A DNA stretch of 64,000 bases from Paraburkholderia sp. BL25I1N1 (GTDB taxonomy: Bacteria; Pseudomonadota; Gammaproteobacteria; Burkholderiales; Burkholderiaceae), in the NCBI RefSeq assembly GCF_003002025.1, contig NZ_PVZB01000015.1, positions 1 to 64,000 of the forward strand, in the 5' to 3' direction. How positions within the stretch are numbered: the stretch's first letter is position 1; the number at the start of each line of letters is the position of its first letter. The notes below the pieces were generated by a model. The model did no database searches. It saw nothing but the letters and a program-made list of their open reading frames with translations, and was not told where the DNA came from. A program made the translations under genes and the position numbers. Shown piece by piece: positions 1 through 8,112 of the stretch.

Positions 1-391
1 GGTTCCTGTTCTTCTTTGTCACGGTTGCTTCGGTCATAGGACGTTATTTCCGTTATCGTCTCATGACCTCGGCACACAGAAAATCTGACAGGCTCGGAAC
101 TGACAGATGCGGCTCTGTTCGCCTGCTCACCTATGTCTTCCGCCAGTCTCTAGGCATCCCTCCAAGGACCGCTGTCGACCCGTTGCTGACAGTCGCGATT
201 TTGCGACGCTTGTGTCGCGTTTCGGACTACAGCGGCCATTGATAAGATCGGTTCGCTAGCCTCGGCCTCAACCGCCGTTCGGCTGGGCAGCGCATCAACG
301 GTCACCTTTGAGCTACATCGCTACATCAGCCCCAAACGCACAAGCTCGCTTGCTTAATATCTGGCATATCCAAGCCCGGTGCCATCCGACG
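1..391. other. non-coding or unassigned left edge
   Basis: No gene can be supported here. Forward frame 3 is open from the window edge to a stop near 242 and begins with a short hydrophobic run, so it could be the tail of a truncated membrane protein, but nothing in it is recognisable. The rest lies downstream of the MFS gene, and no clear terminator was seen. Confidence 0.3.
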
Positions 392-1780
392 CTACCGCTG
401 CGTCGGATCGAACCGGTGACCTCGCGGAGGGCGAGTGGCGGATGCCACCGCGACAGAGTTGCGCCCGGGTGAAGGAAACACCAACAGCAGCAACACGACG
501 CCTGCCAGCAGCACGACGGCCAACCCGATCAGCCCGTATTGCACGCTCCCTGTCTGCGTCTTGACCCATCCCACGAACGCCGGACTCACGAAACCGCCCG
601 TGCCGCCAAGACTGGTAATCATCGCGATGCCGCCGGCAGCCGAAGAGCGCGGCAGGAACGTCTGCGGAATCGTCCAGAACACGACGAAGCAGCCATACGA
701 CGATGCCGCCGCAAGCGCGAGCAGTCCGACACCGACCGCTACGCTATGCCCCGCCGCCGGCAGCAGCGCGAATGCGAGCGCCGTCACTGCCGCGCTGCCC
801 GCGACGTGCCAGCGCCGCTCCATCATCCGGTCCGAACTCGCGCCGACGACATACGTCCCCAGCGCGGCCGCGATGAACACCAGCGCGGACAGCAAACCGA
901 CATCGAGCACGCTCGCCACGCCGAGATCGCGGATGATGGTCGGCGCCCAAAAGCCGATCGCGTTGAACGGCATCATCACGGCAAAGTACACGAGCGCCGC
1001 GAGATACACACGCGGGTTGGCAAGCGCGCCGCGCAATCCGTCGAGATGACCGGTCTGCTTCGACTTTTCGTCGGCGAGCAATTCGCGCGCGATCAGCGCC
1101 TTCTCGCGCGCGTCGAGCCAGTTCACGTCTGCAGGCGTGTCGCCGAGGAAGAAGAACGCGAAGATGCCGAGCGTTACCGCAGGCACACCTTCGAGCAGAA
1201 ACAGCCACTGCCAGCCGGGCAGCCCGCCGGCGCCCGCGAGGCGCGTCATGATGAACCCGGAAAGGGGCCCACCGACGATCCCCGCCACCGCCGTCGCCAT
1301 CATCAGGAATGCGGTAACGCGTGCGCGCCGGGCGCCCGGGAACCAGCAGCTCAGGTAATAGATGATGCCGGGAAAGAAGCCCGCTTCGGTCACGCCGAGT
1401 AGAAAGCGCATGGCGTAGAACTGCGTCGGCGTGCGCACAAACATCATCAGGCTCGACACCAGGCCCCACGCCAACATGATCCGCAACAGCGTGCGGCGTG
1501 CGCCGATGCGTTGCATCCAGAGATTGCTCGGCACCTCAAATAGCACGTAGCCAATGAAGAACAATCCCGCGCCGAGCCCATAGGTCGACTCCGAAAAGCC
1601 GAGGTCGTGCATGAACTGCAATTTGGCGAAGCTGATGTTCACGCGGTCGATGTAGCTGATCACATAACAGAGAAAAAGCAGCGGAATCAGCCGGAAAAAC
1701 ACCTTGCGATAGGTGCGCTCGATTTCAACCGGCGTATACTCGCCCGCGTCGGTAGCACTGTGAATCGAAGAGCTGTGCAT
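392..1780 (-). CDS. MFS transporter, anion:cation symporter (ACS) type
   Basis: A 462-residue inner-membrane secondary transporter, probably taking up an organic or aromatic acid. About twelve hydrophobic segments are visible in two halves joined by a charged loop near residues 215-250. The first helix carries the YIDRVNIS signature typical of the ACS family (glucarate, galactonate and phthalate permease relatives), and the loop after helix 2 holds a degenerate MFS motif (RIGARR). It is the last gene of a three-gene operon, 90 bases after the CoA ligase, so its substrate is probably the acid that the ligase activates. No strong ribosome binding site precedes the ATG. The family call is firm; the substrate is inferred from context only. 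Confidence 0.85.
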   Translation of the reverse strand: MHSSSIHSATDAGEYTPVEIERTYRKVFFRLIPLLFLCYVISYIDRVNISFAKLQFMHDLGFSESTYGLGAGLFFIGYVLFEVPSNLWMQRIGARRTLLRIMLAWGLVSSLMMFVRTPTQFYAMRFLLGVTEAGFFPGIIYYLSCWFPGARRARVTAFLMMATAVAGIVGGPLSGFIMTRLAGAGGLPGWQWLFLLEGVPAVTLGIFAFFFLGDTPADVNWLDAREKALIARELLADEKSKQTGHLDGLRGALANPRVYLAALVYFAVMMPFNAIGFWAPTIIRDLGVASVLDVGLLSALVFIAAALGTYVVGASSDRMMERRWHVAGSAAVTALAFALLPAAGHSVAVGVGLLALAAASSYGCFVVFWTIPQTFLPRSSAAGGIAMITSLGGTGGFVSPAFVGWVKTQTGSVQYGLIGLAVVLLAGVVLLLLVFPSPGRNSVAVASATRPPRGHRFDPTQR

Positions 1781-1870
1781 GATGGTCTCGCGAAGAAGAC
1801 GAATTCGATATTCGATGGCGCCGCGACGTTCACGCGGCGCGTGGCCTCGGTGGAGGCTTTCAGAGAGGCC

Positions 1871-4087
1871 CTATCCGTCGATGATCGCCTGCGCGCGAGG
1901 CTCGGCTTCCCGCTTGCTCGCAGGCCTCGGCTCACAGCGTGCGAACGCGTCGCCCGCCCGCACGCCCTTGCCTGCCGGAAGCACGAAGAGCGGATTGATG
2001 TCGAATTCCTTCAGGCCAGGCGCGAGATCAAGCGCCATCGCGGACATCGCGACAATCGCATCGGCAAGCGCGTCGACATCGCAATGCGGCTTGCCGCGCG
2101 CACCGTCGAGCATTGCGAAAGCCTGCAGTTCGCGGATCATCGCACACGCCTCGGTGCGCGTGACCGGCGCGAGACGCCACGCCACGTCCTTCAGCACTTC
2201 GGCATAGATGCCGCCAAGCCCGCACATCACCGCGGGGCCGAACGAGGGATCGTTGTCGATTCCGACGATCATCTCCACCGCATCGCGAATCTCTTCCTGC
2301 ACCAGCACGCCGTCGATACGCGCGCCCGGAACGTGCCGCCGCGCGTTCGCGACGATCTCGTCGAACGCGTTCGACAACATCGCCTCGTCGCGGATGCCGA
2401 CGCGCACCGCGCCCGCTTCCGTCTTGTGCGGGATGTCCGGCGACTGCACCTTGACGACGAGCGGAAAGCCCACCGTTCGCGCAAACGTGCACGCCTCGTC
2501 ACGGCTCTTCACGAGCGCGCCCTTTGGCGTTCCGATGCCGTAGTGTTCGAGCAGACGCTGAGCGGCGTGCTCGGTCAGTTCGGTGGGACTCTGCGCAACG
2601 AGCGCACGCGCCATGTCGGCGCGAAGCCCGTCGCATGCGGGCGCTCGGCCGGCGCGAGCAGCCGCCCGCGTGCGCCGTGCCTGCGCATAGTCTGCCAGCA
2701 CCGCGAAGGCACGGCCGCAGCGCACCGGCGTCGCGTAGAGCGGCACGCCAGCCGTCTCGATCACACGATACGCGTCCGCCGCCATCTCGCGGCGCGCATT
2801 CCACGCGAGCATCAGCGGCTTGTCGGTCGCACGATGCATGCGCACGATCGCCTCGGCCATCGCGAGCGCGACCTCGCCGCTCGCCGCAGCCGCCATGATG
2901 GCGATCGAATCGATGCCCGGATCGTTGGCGATGATTTGCAGCGCGTCCGTGAAGATCTGCGGCTCGGCGAGGATGCCCGCCGTCAGGTCGACGGGATTGG
3001 CGAGCGATGCGAACGCCGGAACGATCGGCCTGAGCGCATCGAGCGTCGCGGGCGAGAGCGGCGGCACTGTCATGCCGTGTTCGCTGCACGCATCGGTGAT
3101 CAGAATGCCCGCGCCGCCCGACAGCGTGACGACCGCGATCCGGTTGCCGCGCGGCAGCCGCTTCGCTTCGAACGCTTTCGCGTAGTCGCCGAGATCGGCG
3201 ACATCGGTCACTTCGATCACGCCCGCCTGCCGGAAGGCCGTGCGATACAGCGCCGACGCGCCGCCCAGATTCGCCGTGTGCGAAGCAGCGGCCTTCGCGC
3301 CGTCGGCCGTATTGCCGACCTTCCACGCGAGGAGCGGCTTGCCCGCATCGAGCGCGCGCGTCGCCACGCTGACGAGCCGCCGCGCGTCCTTCAGCCCTTC
3401 GATATACGCGGCGATCAGCGATGTTTTTTCATCGTCGATACAGGCATCGACGAGATCGAGCAGGCTCACGTCGGCTTCGTTGCCGGTCGTGATGAAATGG
3501 CGCAGGCCGATGCCAAGGTCGTCCGCCATCAGCAGGAGCGCGCAGCCAAAGCCGCCGCTTTGCGAAATCAGCGAGAGGCCGCCCGCACGGTAATCGACGC
3601 CGAACGGCGCGCCGAATCCCGCATACACGTTCGCGCCGGTGCTGACGACGCCCTGGCAGTTCGGCCCGATCACGCGGATGCCGAATGCGCAGGCCACATC
3701 GGCGATTTCGCGCTGCAATGCGGCGCCCGCCTCGCCCGCTTCGGCGAATCCCGAACTGTAGACGATCACATGGCGAATGCCTTTTTCTCCGCACTCGCGC
3801 AGCATGGCCGGCACGCGGCGGGCGGCGACGAGAATCAGCGCGAGATCGGGCGTCTGCGGCAGACTGGCGACGGCCGGATGGCAGGCCACGCCTTCGATGT
3901 GCGCGTACTTCGGGTTGACCGGATACAGCACCCCGCGATAGCCGTGCTGAAGGAGAAAGCGCAACGGCTGGCCGCTGATCGATTTCGGATCGTTCGACGC
4001 GCCGATGATCGCGATGGAACGCGGCGCGACAAGCCGCTCGATGTCGAGTCCGCGCTGATACTTCATGGCGGCGCTCATGCGGCACAC
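1871..4087 (-). CDS. acyl-CoA synthetase, NDP-forming type (acetate-CoA ligase family)
   Basis: A 738-residue fused ligase expected to form an acyl-CoA from a carboxylic acid, CoA and ATP. Residues 1-140 are a CoA-binding Rossmann domain (IAIIGAS near the start, VIGPNCQG near 140). The middle is a succinyl-CoA ligase-like flavodoxin domain with the conserved ASHTANLGG stretch. The last about 230 residues are an ATP-grasp domain of the type seen in acetyl-CoA synthetase beta subunits (GFPLVVKVQSPDIPHKTEAG). The order alpha then beta fused in one chain is usual for bacterial members. Its start overlaps the end of the acyl-CoA dehydrogenase gene by about 13 bases, so the two are probably translationally coupled. 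The acid is unknown; an aromatic or branched acid fits the acyl-CoA dehydrogenase and IclR neighbours. Confidence 0.88.
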   Translation of the reverse strand: MCRMSAAMKYQRGLDIERLVAPRSIAIIGASNDPKSISGQPLRFLLQHGYRGVLYPVNPKYAHIEGVACHPAVASLPQTPDLALILVAARRVPAMLRECGEKGIRHVIVYSSGFAEAGEAGAALQREIADVACAFGIRVIGPNCQGVVSTGANVYAGFGAPFGVDYRAGGLSLISQSGGFGCALLLMADDLGIGLRHFITTGNEADVSLLDLVDACIDDEKTSLIAAYIEGLKDARRLVSVATRALDAGKPLLAWKVGNTADGAKAAASHTANLGGASALYRTAFRQAGVIEVTDVADLGDYAKAFEAKRLPRGNRIAVVTLSGGAGILITDACSEHGMTVPPLSPATLDALRPIVPAFASLANPVDLTAGILAEPQIFTDALQIIANDPGIDSIAIMAAAASGEVALAMAEAIVRMHRATDKPLMLAWNARREMAADAYRVIETAGVPLYATPVRCGRAFAVLADYAQARRTRAAARAGRAPACDGLRADMARALVAQSPTELTEHAAQRLLEHYGIGTPKGALVKSRDEACTFARTVGFPLVVKVQSPDIPHKTEAGAVRVGIRDEAMLSNAFDEIVANARRHVPGARIDGVLVQEEIRDAVEMIVGIDNDPSFGPAVMCGLGGIYAEVLKDVAWRLAPVTRTEACAMIRELQAFAMLDGARGKPHCDVDALADAIVAMSAMALDLAPGLKEFDINPLFVLPAGKGVRAGDAFARCEPRPASKREAEPRAQAIIDG

Positions 4088-5283
4088 GCGGCGGTCATAG
4101 CGACGCCGTCCCTGGATTGTGCCGCGGGCGTCTGCGCCGCGCGGCGCAGCGTGATCTTCGCGATGTTCAGCTGATGAATCTGCGTCGTGCCCTCATAGAT
4201 ACGGAAAGCGCGCACATCGCGATAGAAACGCTCCACCGCGTTGCCCCTGAGATAGCCACGTCCGCCGAGCATCTGCACCGCGCGATCTGCGACCCGTCCG
4301 CACATCTCGGAGGCGAACATCTTGCACATCGACGCCTCCAGTGCGACATCCTCGCCGGCGTCGCGCTTGCGCGCGCTTTCGAGGATCATCGAGCGCGCTG
4401 CGTAAATTTCTGTCTGACACTCGGCGATCAACGCCTGAACGAGCTGGAATTCCGCCACCGGCTTGCCGAACTGCTCGCGGCGCGACGTGTAGGCGACGGC
4501 TTCGTCGAGCATGCGGATCGCGGGGCCGGTGCACAGCGCCGCGAGATGGATGCGCTGCTTGTTCAGCACCTTCATCGCGGTGCGAAAGCCTTGGCCCTCC
4601 GCGCCGCCGATCAGACCAGCCGCCGGCACGCGGCACGCGTCGAAATGCACATCGCCGACGGGCGAACCTGCCTGGCCCATCTTCGCGTAGGGCTCGCTCG
4701 TCGAGAGACCGGGCGTTCCGCGCTCGACGAGGAAGGCGGAAATCCCGCCCGCGCCGGGCATCGACGGATCGGTGCGCGCCATCACCGTGAAGAGACCCGC
4801 GATCGGCGCATTTGTGATGAAGCATTTGCTGCCGTCGAGGACGTAGTGGTCGCCGTCGCGGCGTGCGGTGGTGCGAAGCGCCGTGGCGTCGGAGCCCGCG
4901 TCCGGCTCGGTCAGCGCGAACGCGCCCGTCAGCGCGCCCGACGCGAGCTGCGGCAAATAGCGCCGCTTCTGGGCTTCGGTGCCGTCCGCGACGAGCGCCT
5001 CCGAGCCGATGCCGGTATTTGTGCCGACCCGCGCCCGGAACGCCACCGACGCCTGCGACAACGCGAAGGCACCGCGCACGAGCTGTTCCGTCGTCAGCCC
5101 CGCGCCGCCGAATTCGCGCGGAATGCTCCAGCCGAAGTAGCCAAGGGCGCGCATGCGCTCCACGAGATCGTCCGGCACGGCGTCGGCCTGCTCGATTTCG
5201 TTTTCACGCGGAATCGCTTCCTCGCGCACGAAACGCGCGACATCGGCGAGCATCTGGTCGAAATCGGTGTTTCTGCTGTTCAT
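4075..5283 (-). CDS. acyl-CoA dehydrogenase family protein
   Basis: A 402-residue FAD enzyme of the acyl-CoA dehydrogenase superfamily. It oxidises an acyl-CoA at the alpha-beta position and passes electrons to ETF. The N-terminal helical domain contains the GYFGWSIPREFGGAG segment, the beta domain the FALTEPDAGSDA signature near residues 120-135 and KCFITNA, and the C-terminal domain AVQMLGGRGYLRGN and FRIYEGTTQIH. The EGT segment is where many family members place or flank the catalytic glutamate. A GGAGA ribosome binding site lies just upstream of the ATG. It is the first gene of the operon and is read divergently from the IclR gene, with a perfect inverted repeat in the shared promoter region. 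Confidence 0.9.
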   Translation of the reverse strand: MNSRNTDFDQMLADVARFVREEAIPRENEIEQADAVPDDLVERMRALGYFGWSIPREFGGAGLTTEQLVRGAFALSQASVAFRARVGTNTGIGSEALVADGTEAQKRRYLPQLASGALTGAFALTEPDAGSDATALRTTARRDGDHYVLDGSKCFITNAPIAGLFTVMARTDPSMPGAGGISAFLVERGTPGLSTSEPYAKMGQAGSPVGDVHFDACRVPAAGLIGGAEGQGFRTAMKVLNKQRIHLAALCTGPAIRMLDEAVAYTSRREQFGKPVAEFQLVQALIAECQTEIYAARSMILESARKRDAGEDVALEASMCKMFASEMCGRVADRAVQMLGGRGYLRGNAVERFYRDVRAFRIYEGTTQIHQLNIAKITLRRAAQTPAAQSRDGVAMTAACAA

Positions 5284-5300
5284 TCGCTGTCTCCGTGATA

Positions 5301-5320
5301 TAGGTCGATTTATGGACCTA
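5301..5320. promoter_or_regulatory. probable IclR operator
   Basis: An exact inverted repeat, TAGGTC, 8 bases, GACCTA, lies about 18 bases upstream of the acyl-CoA dehydrogenase start in the region shared with the divergent IclR gene. IclR regulators bind short palindromes in such positions. The binding is inferred. Confidence 0.45.
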
Positions 5321-5427
5321 CTATCGAACTTTTTCGTCCGGACGGGCAGCCTTGTTCGACTCTGCTGAACAGAGTTTGGATATGCAGAACGCTTGCGTCA
5401 GAATGAGCGCAGTCGACGGGAGGCTTC

Positions 5428-6276
5428 ATGGCACACAACGACGCACCGAAAACCGCACCGGTCGCGAGCGATTACCTGGATTCGAAGGCGCGCTACACGC
5501 CCGACGAGTTCGACGGCGACCGCCAGTTCGCCACGACGCTCGCGCGCGGCCTCGACATCCTGCACTGCTTCACGCCGCGCGACCCGCAACTCGGCAATGC
5601 GGAACTCGCCGCGCGCACCGGCATGACCAAGGCGACGATCTCGCGCTTCACCTACACACTGACCCGGCTCGGCTATCTGCGGGTGAACCGCATGAATAGC
5701 AAGTTCCAGCTTGGGTCGGCCGTGCTGTCGCTCGGCTATCCGCTGCTCGCGAGTCTTGCGGTGCGGCAGATCGCCCGGCCGTCGATGAAGGAACTGGCGG
5801 ATCACGTCCGGGGATCGGTGTCCCTCGGTATGCGCGACCGACTAAGCGTCGTCTATCTGGAGAGCAGCCGCAGCAGCACGCCGCTCGGCCTACCACCTGA
5901 TATCGGGCTAAGCTATCCGATCGTGCGCACCGCGATGGGCCGCGCGCTTCTCGCTGCGCTGCCCACGGAGCGGCGCGACGCCTTACTCAACGAGATCGCA
6001 GTCAAGTCGCCCGACGATTGGGCCACGTTCCGCGAGCGCGTGCTGCGCAGCATCGACAACTTTCGGGAGCACGGTTTTTGCGCGTCATATGGCGATCTGC
6101 GGCGCGAAGTCCATGCGGTCGCCGTGCCGATGAAACCCGCCGCCGACGGTGAGATCCTCGTGTTCAATTGTGGTGTACCGTCGTATTTGTTGAAAGAAGG
6201 ACAACTGGAAGGCGACGTAGGACCGCGCCTCGTATCGATGGTGCGCAGCGTAGAAGGCGCAATGGGAATATTTTAG
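5428..6276 (+). CDS. IclR family transcriptional regulator
   Basis: A 282-residue regulator with an N-terminal winged helix-turn-helix (residues about 35-95; TTLARGLDILHCF, then GMTKATISRFTYTLTRLGYL) and a C-terminal effector-binding domain (residues about 105-280, including VSLGMRDRLSVVYLE and the usual TAMGRALLAAL). A GGGAGG ribosome binding site five bases before the ATG fixes the start. It is divergent from the acyl-CoA dehydrogenase operon and most likely controls it, and perhaps itself, in response to the substrate or a CoA-ester intermediate. The N-terminal extension of about 30 residues is longer than in many IclR proteins. Confidence 0.9.
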   Translation: MAHNDAPKTAPVASDYLDSKARYTPDEFDGDRQFATTLARGLDILHCFTPRDPQLGNAELAARTGMTKATISRFTYTLTRLGYLRVNRMNSKFQLGSAVLSLGYPLLASLAVRQIARPSMKELADHVRGSVSLGMRDRLSVVYLESSRSSTPLGLPPDIGLSYPIVRTAMGRALLAALPTERRDALLNEIAVKSPDDWATFRERVLRSIDNFREHGFCASYGDLRREVHAVAVPMKPAADGEILVFNCGVPSYLLKEGQLEGDVGPRLVSMVRSVEGAMGIF

Positions 6277-7001
6277 AGACGCGGCCCAGCGAATGGCCGT
6301 TCGCCAAGGGAAGCCGACGTCTGAATGTCCGAGCGACGCGTCGAATGAATGACACCTCGTGGCCGACAGTCGCACGATGCGTTTGACCGTAGCCGACCCT
6401 GAGCCGCCATTGGGACCGACACCAAGTCGATGGCCGCTTCCCAAGGTCCAACGGCCATCCATGAGTCTGCGGCGGCCGGCGCATTATCGGCCAAAGCTGC
6501 CAGTCTCTGATCAGTTACTCGTATAGCCGATTGGTCTGAGTAAGCAGTCGTTTGGATGTTTCCAAGCAAGGATAGGTTTGCTTCCTATGTCGAGAGAGTT
6601 CGCGCGTATGACACGCTGCCATTCCTGATCGCGTCTCAACGCGACCTTTTTCGACCACCACAGCCCGAGGCGTTCGGCAGTCGACGAGCGACTCTTCTAC
6701 GGTCAAGCCGTCGGAAGTCCAATGGCAGAAATTCGCTCTTTAGCCGCTGATGCAAATCAGCTAGAGCCGCGTATGTAGGGCAAACTGCGGCCTGAGTGGC
6801 CCCGCCAAACGCGCGGCGACAGGGCCCCGGCTAAACAATGCAAGGTCGTCTTTGAGCGGCGCTACATGTGACAATCGACGCGCATGCGCCGACATACATC
6901 TAACGCCGAAGCCCATCTGGTGGATGAACACCGCAGAGCGGACGCAACTTGCGTGACGTCCAGCCCGTTGGGGTTGAGTGTCATCCGTGCGGGTTCTTGT
7001 C
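6277..7001. other. gene-free stretch with degenerate repeat
   Basis: No convincing gene on either strand; open frames are short and unlike any family I know. The first about 90 bases are an inverted, diverged relative of a sequence near 30.6 kb (listed separately). A similar mosaic continues around 6420-6500. Confidence 0.5.
6287..6372 (-). repeat. dispersed intergenic repeat, copy A
   Basis: Its reverse complement aligns with 30573-30664: both have CGGCCACGA, then TCGCTCGGAC, then TCAGACGTCGG, then ACGGCCATTC, in the same order with similar spacing. A weaker relative is at 20813-20900. It looks like a decayed non-coding repeat, not a gene. Confidence 0.55.
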
Positions 7002-7574
7002 TTAATGCGTCAGCCTTACGCACTCCAGTCCTTTGATGACAAGTCCGCTGACCACAAAGAACAAACCGCCACTCGCCAGTGTGAACTTAACGCATGCGCA
7101 AATCGTCGCGAGGTGTGGCCATGGCACGGCGGTCTCATCGTTCAGCATCTTCAGGATTGAAAGATTCTCGAGCGCGTCGGCGGGGCACGCAAGCAGTACC
7201 CCCCATGAGACGCACGTTCCGACCAGTGCTGTTTTTCCTCCTATTGCGCTCGCCAATATGGCGCAAGAGAGCGATAACGCGAAGGGGTACACCAGCAGGA
7301 ATACGGAGTCCCAGTAGGTCTGACGACGCACTTCTTCAATCAGATGCGCGGCCTTGAGACTGGCGATCAGCGTCGTCGCGCGGTTCGTAGTCCATGGCGC
7401 CTCCAGTTCGACCACGCCGTTGGGTAAAGCTTCTTTTAGAATCTGCTGCGCATGTGAAAGATACGCCGCCAAGCCAAGCATCACGATGATCACGACGAGG
7501 CATGTGATTCGCTGCGCCGATGCTGGGAGCCACCAGAAGGGGGAGGAAAACGCATGCATGCCGACCTCCAGCAT
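7002..7574 (-). CDS. hypothetical membrane protein
   Basis: A 190-residue protein with about four hydrophobic segments: near residues 22-40 (ITCLVVIIVMLGLAAYL), 90-110 (VFLLVYPFALSLSCAIL), 115-130 and 160-183. Between the last two is an acidic stretch, PADALENLSILKML, which I would expect to be the conserved core. Family not recognised. It stands alone between two gene-poor stretches, so context gives no hint of function. The start could be the first Met or residue 6; no strong ribosome binding site decides. Confidence 0.6.
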   Translation of the reverse strand: MLEVGMHAFSSPFWWLPASAQRITCLVVIIVMLGLAAYLSHAQQILKEALPNGVVELEAPWTTNRATTLIASLKAAHLIEEVRRQTYWDSVFLLVYPFALSLSCAILASAIGGKTALVGTCVSWGVLLACPADALENLSILKMLNDETAVPWPHLATICACVKFTLASGGLFFVVSGLVIKGLECVRLTH

Positions 7575-8112
7575 AAGGCCGTTCTCTAAAGGCTCGCAAG
7601 TGAAAGGGAGTCGAACATCTTATGCACTCGCGAGAGTTTGCGCGAGATCGACCGTTGCATCGTATTTCTAACAAATAGTTGACGTCATACTTTTAAGCAA
7701 ATGCTTGACGCGCGATTCAACCAATTTTTGATGGATTACGTGCGCTAGCGCACGCACATTCAGGCTTGAGGCTAGTTTCACTGGTTTCGGCAGACTATAT
7801 TTCACACCGGGCAAGAAACGGCTTATCCCGTGTCCGTGGATGAGCTGCTCAGTGGGCGTAGAACCGGCGCTGATGTAGTGGGAAAATCTCTACGGGAAGT
7901 GATACGTGCGCGGGAGTTGAATTGAAAGAACCAGTTCAAATTGTCGTATGCAGCAATCACCTCTCGCTGCATACGCCTATTCCCTACTAGGTCTCCCTGT
8001 CCACCTTCACGATCAGGCCGGTTTTCATAGCGCACACATCGCACTATCTGCATAAAATCTTTCTGATCCGTTGCGGTTCCGCATGGCTGTCGCGTCGACC
8101 CGAGGGGGCCTT
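7575..8112. other. upstream region of the patatin operon
   Basis: About 540 bases without a supportable gene, visibly AT-richer than the core chromosome between 7660 and 7740. It must hold the promoters of the divergent membrane protein gene and of the patatin operon. A minus-strand open frame at 7823-8053 shows no recognisable family. Confidence 0.4.

Noticed and set aside
3-242. Open frame from the left edge with a hydrophobic start
   Set aside because: Only about 79 codons, no start in view and no recognisable family; the remainder is basic and unlike a membrane protein tail.
1607-4174. Long plus-strand open frame of 855 codons
   Set aside because: It runs opposite to the CoA ligase and MFS genes, is extremely Arg/His-rich and is a typical high-GC shadow.
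7823-8053. Minus frame of 76 codons upstream of the patatin gene
   Set aside because: No ribosome binding site or recognisable family; probably chance or a decayed fragment.
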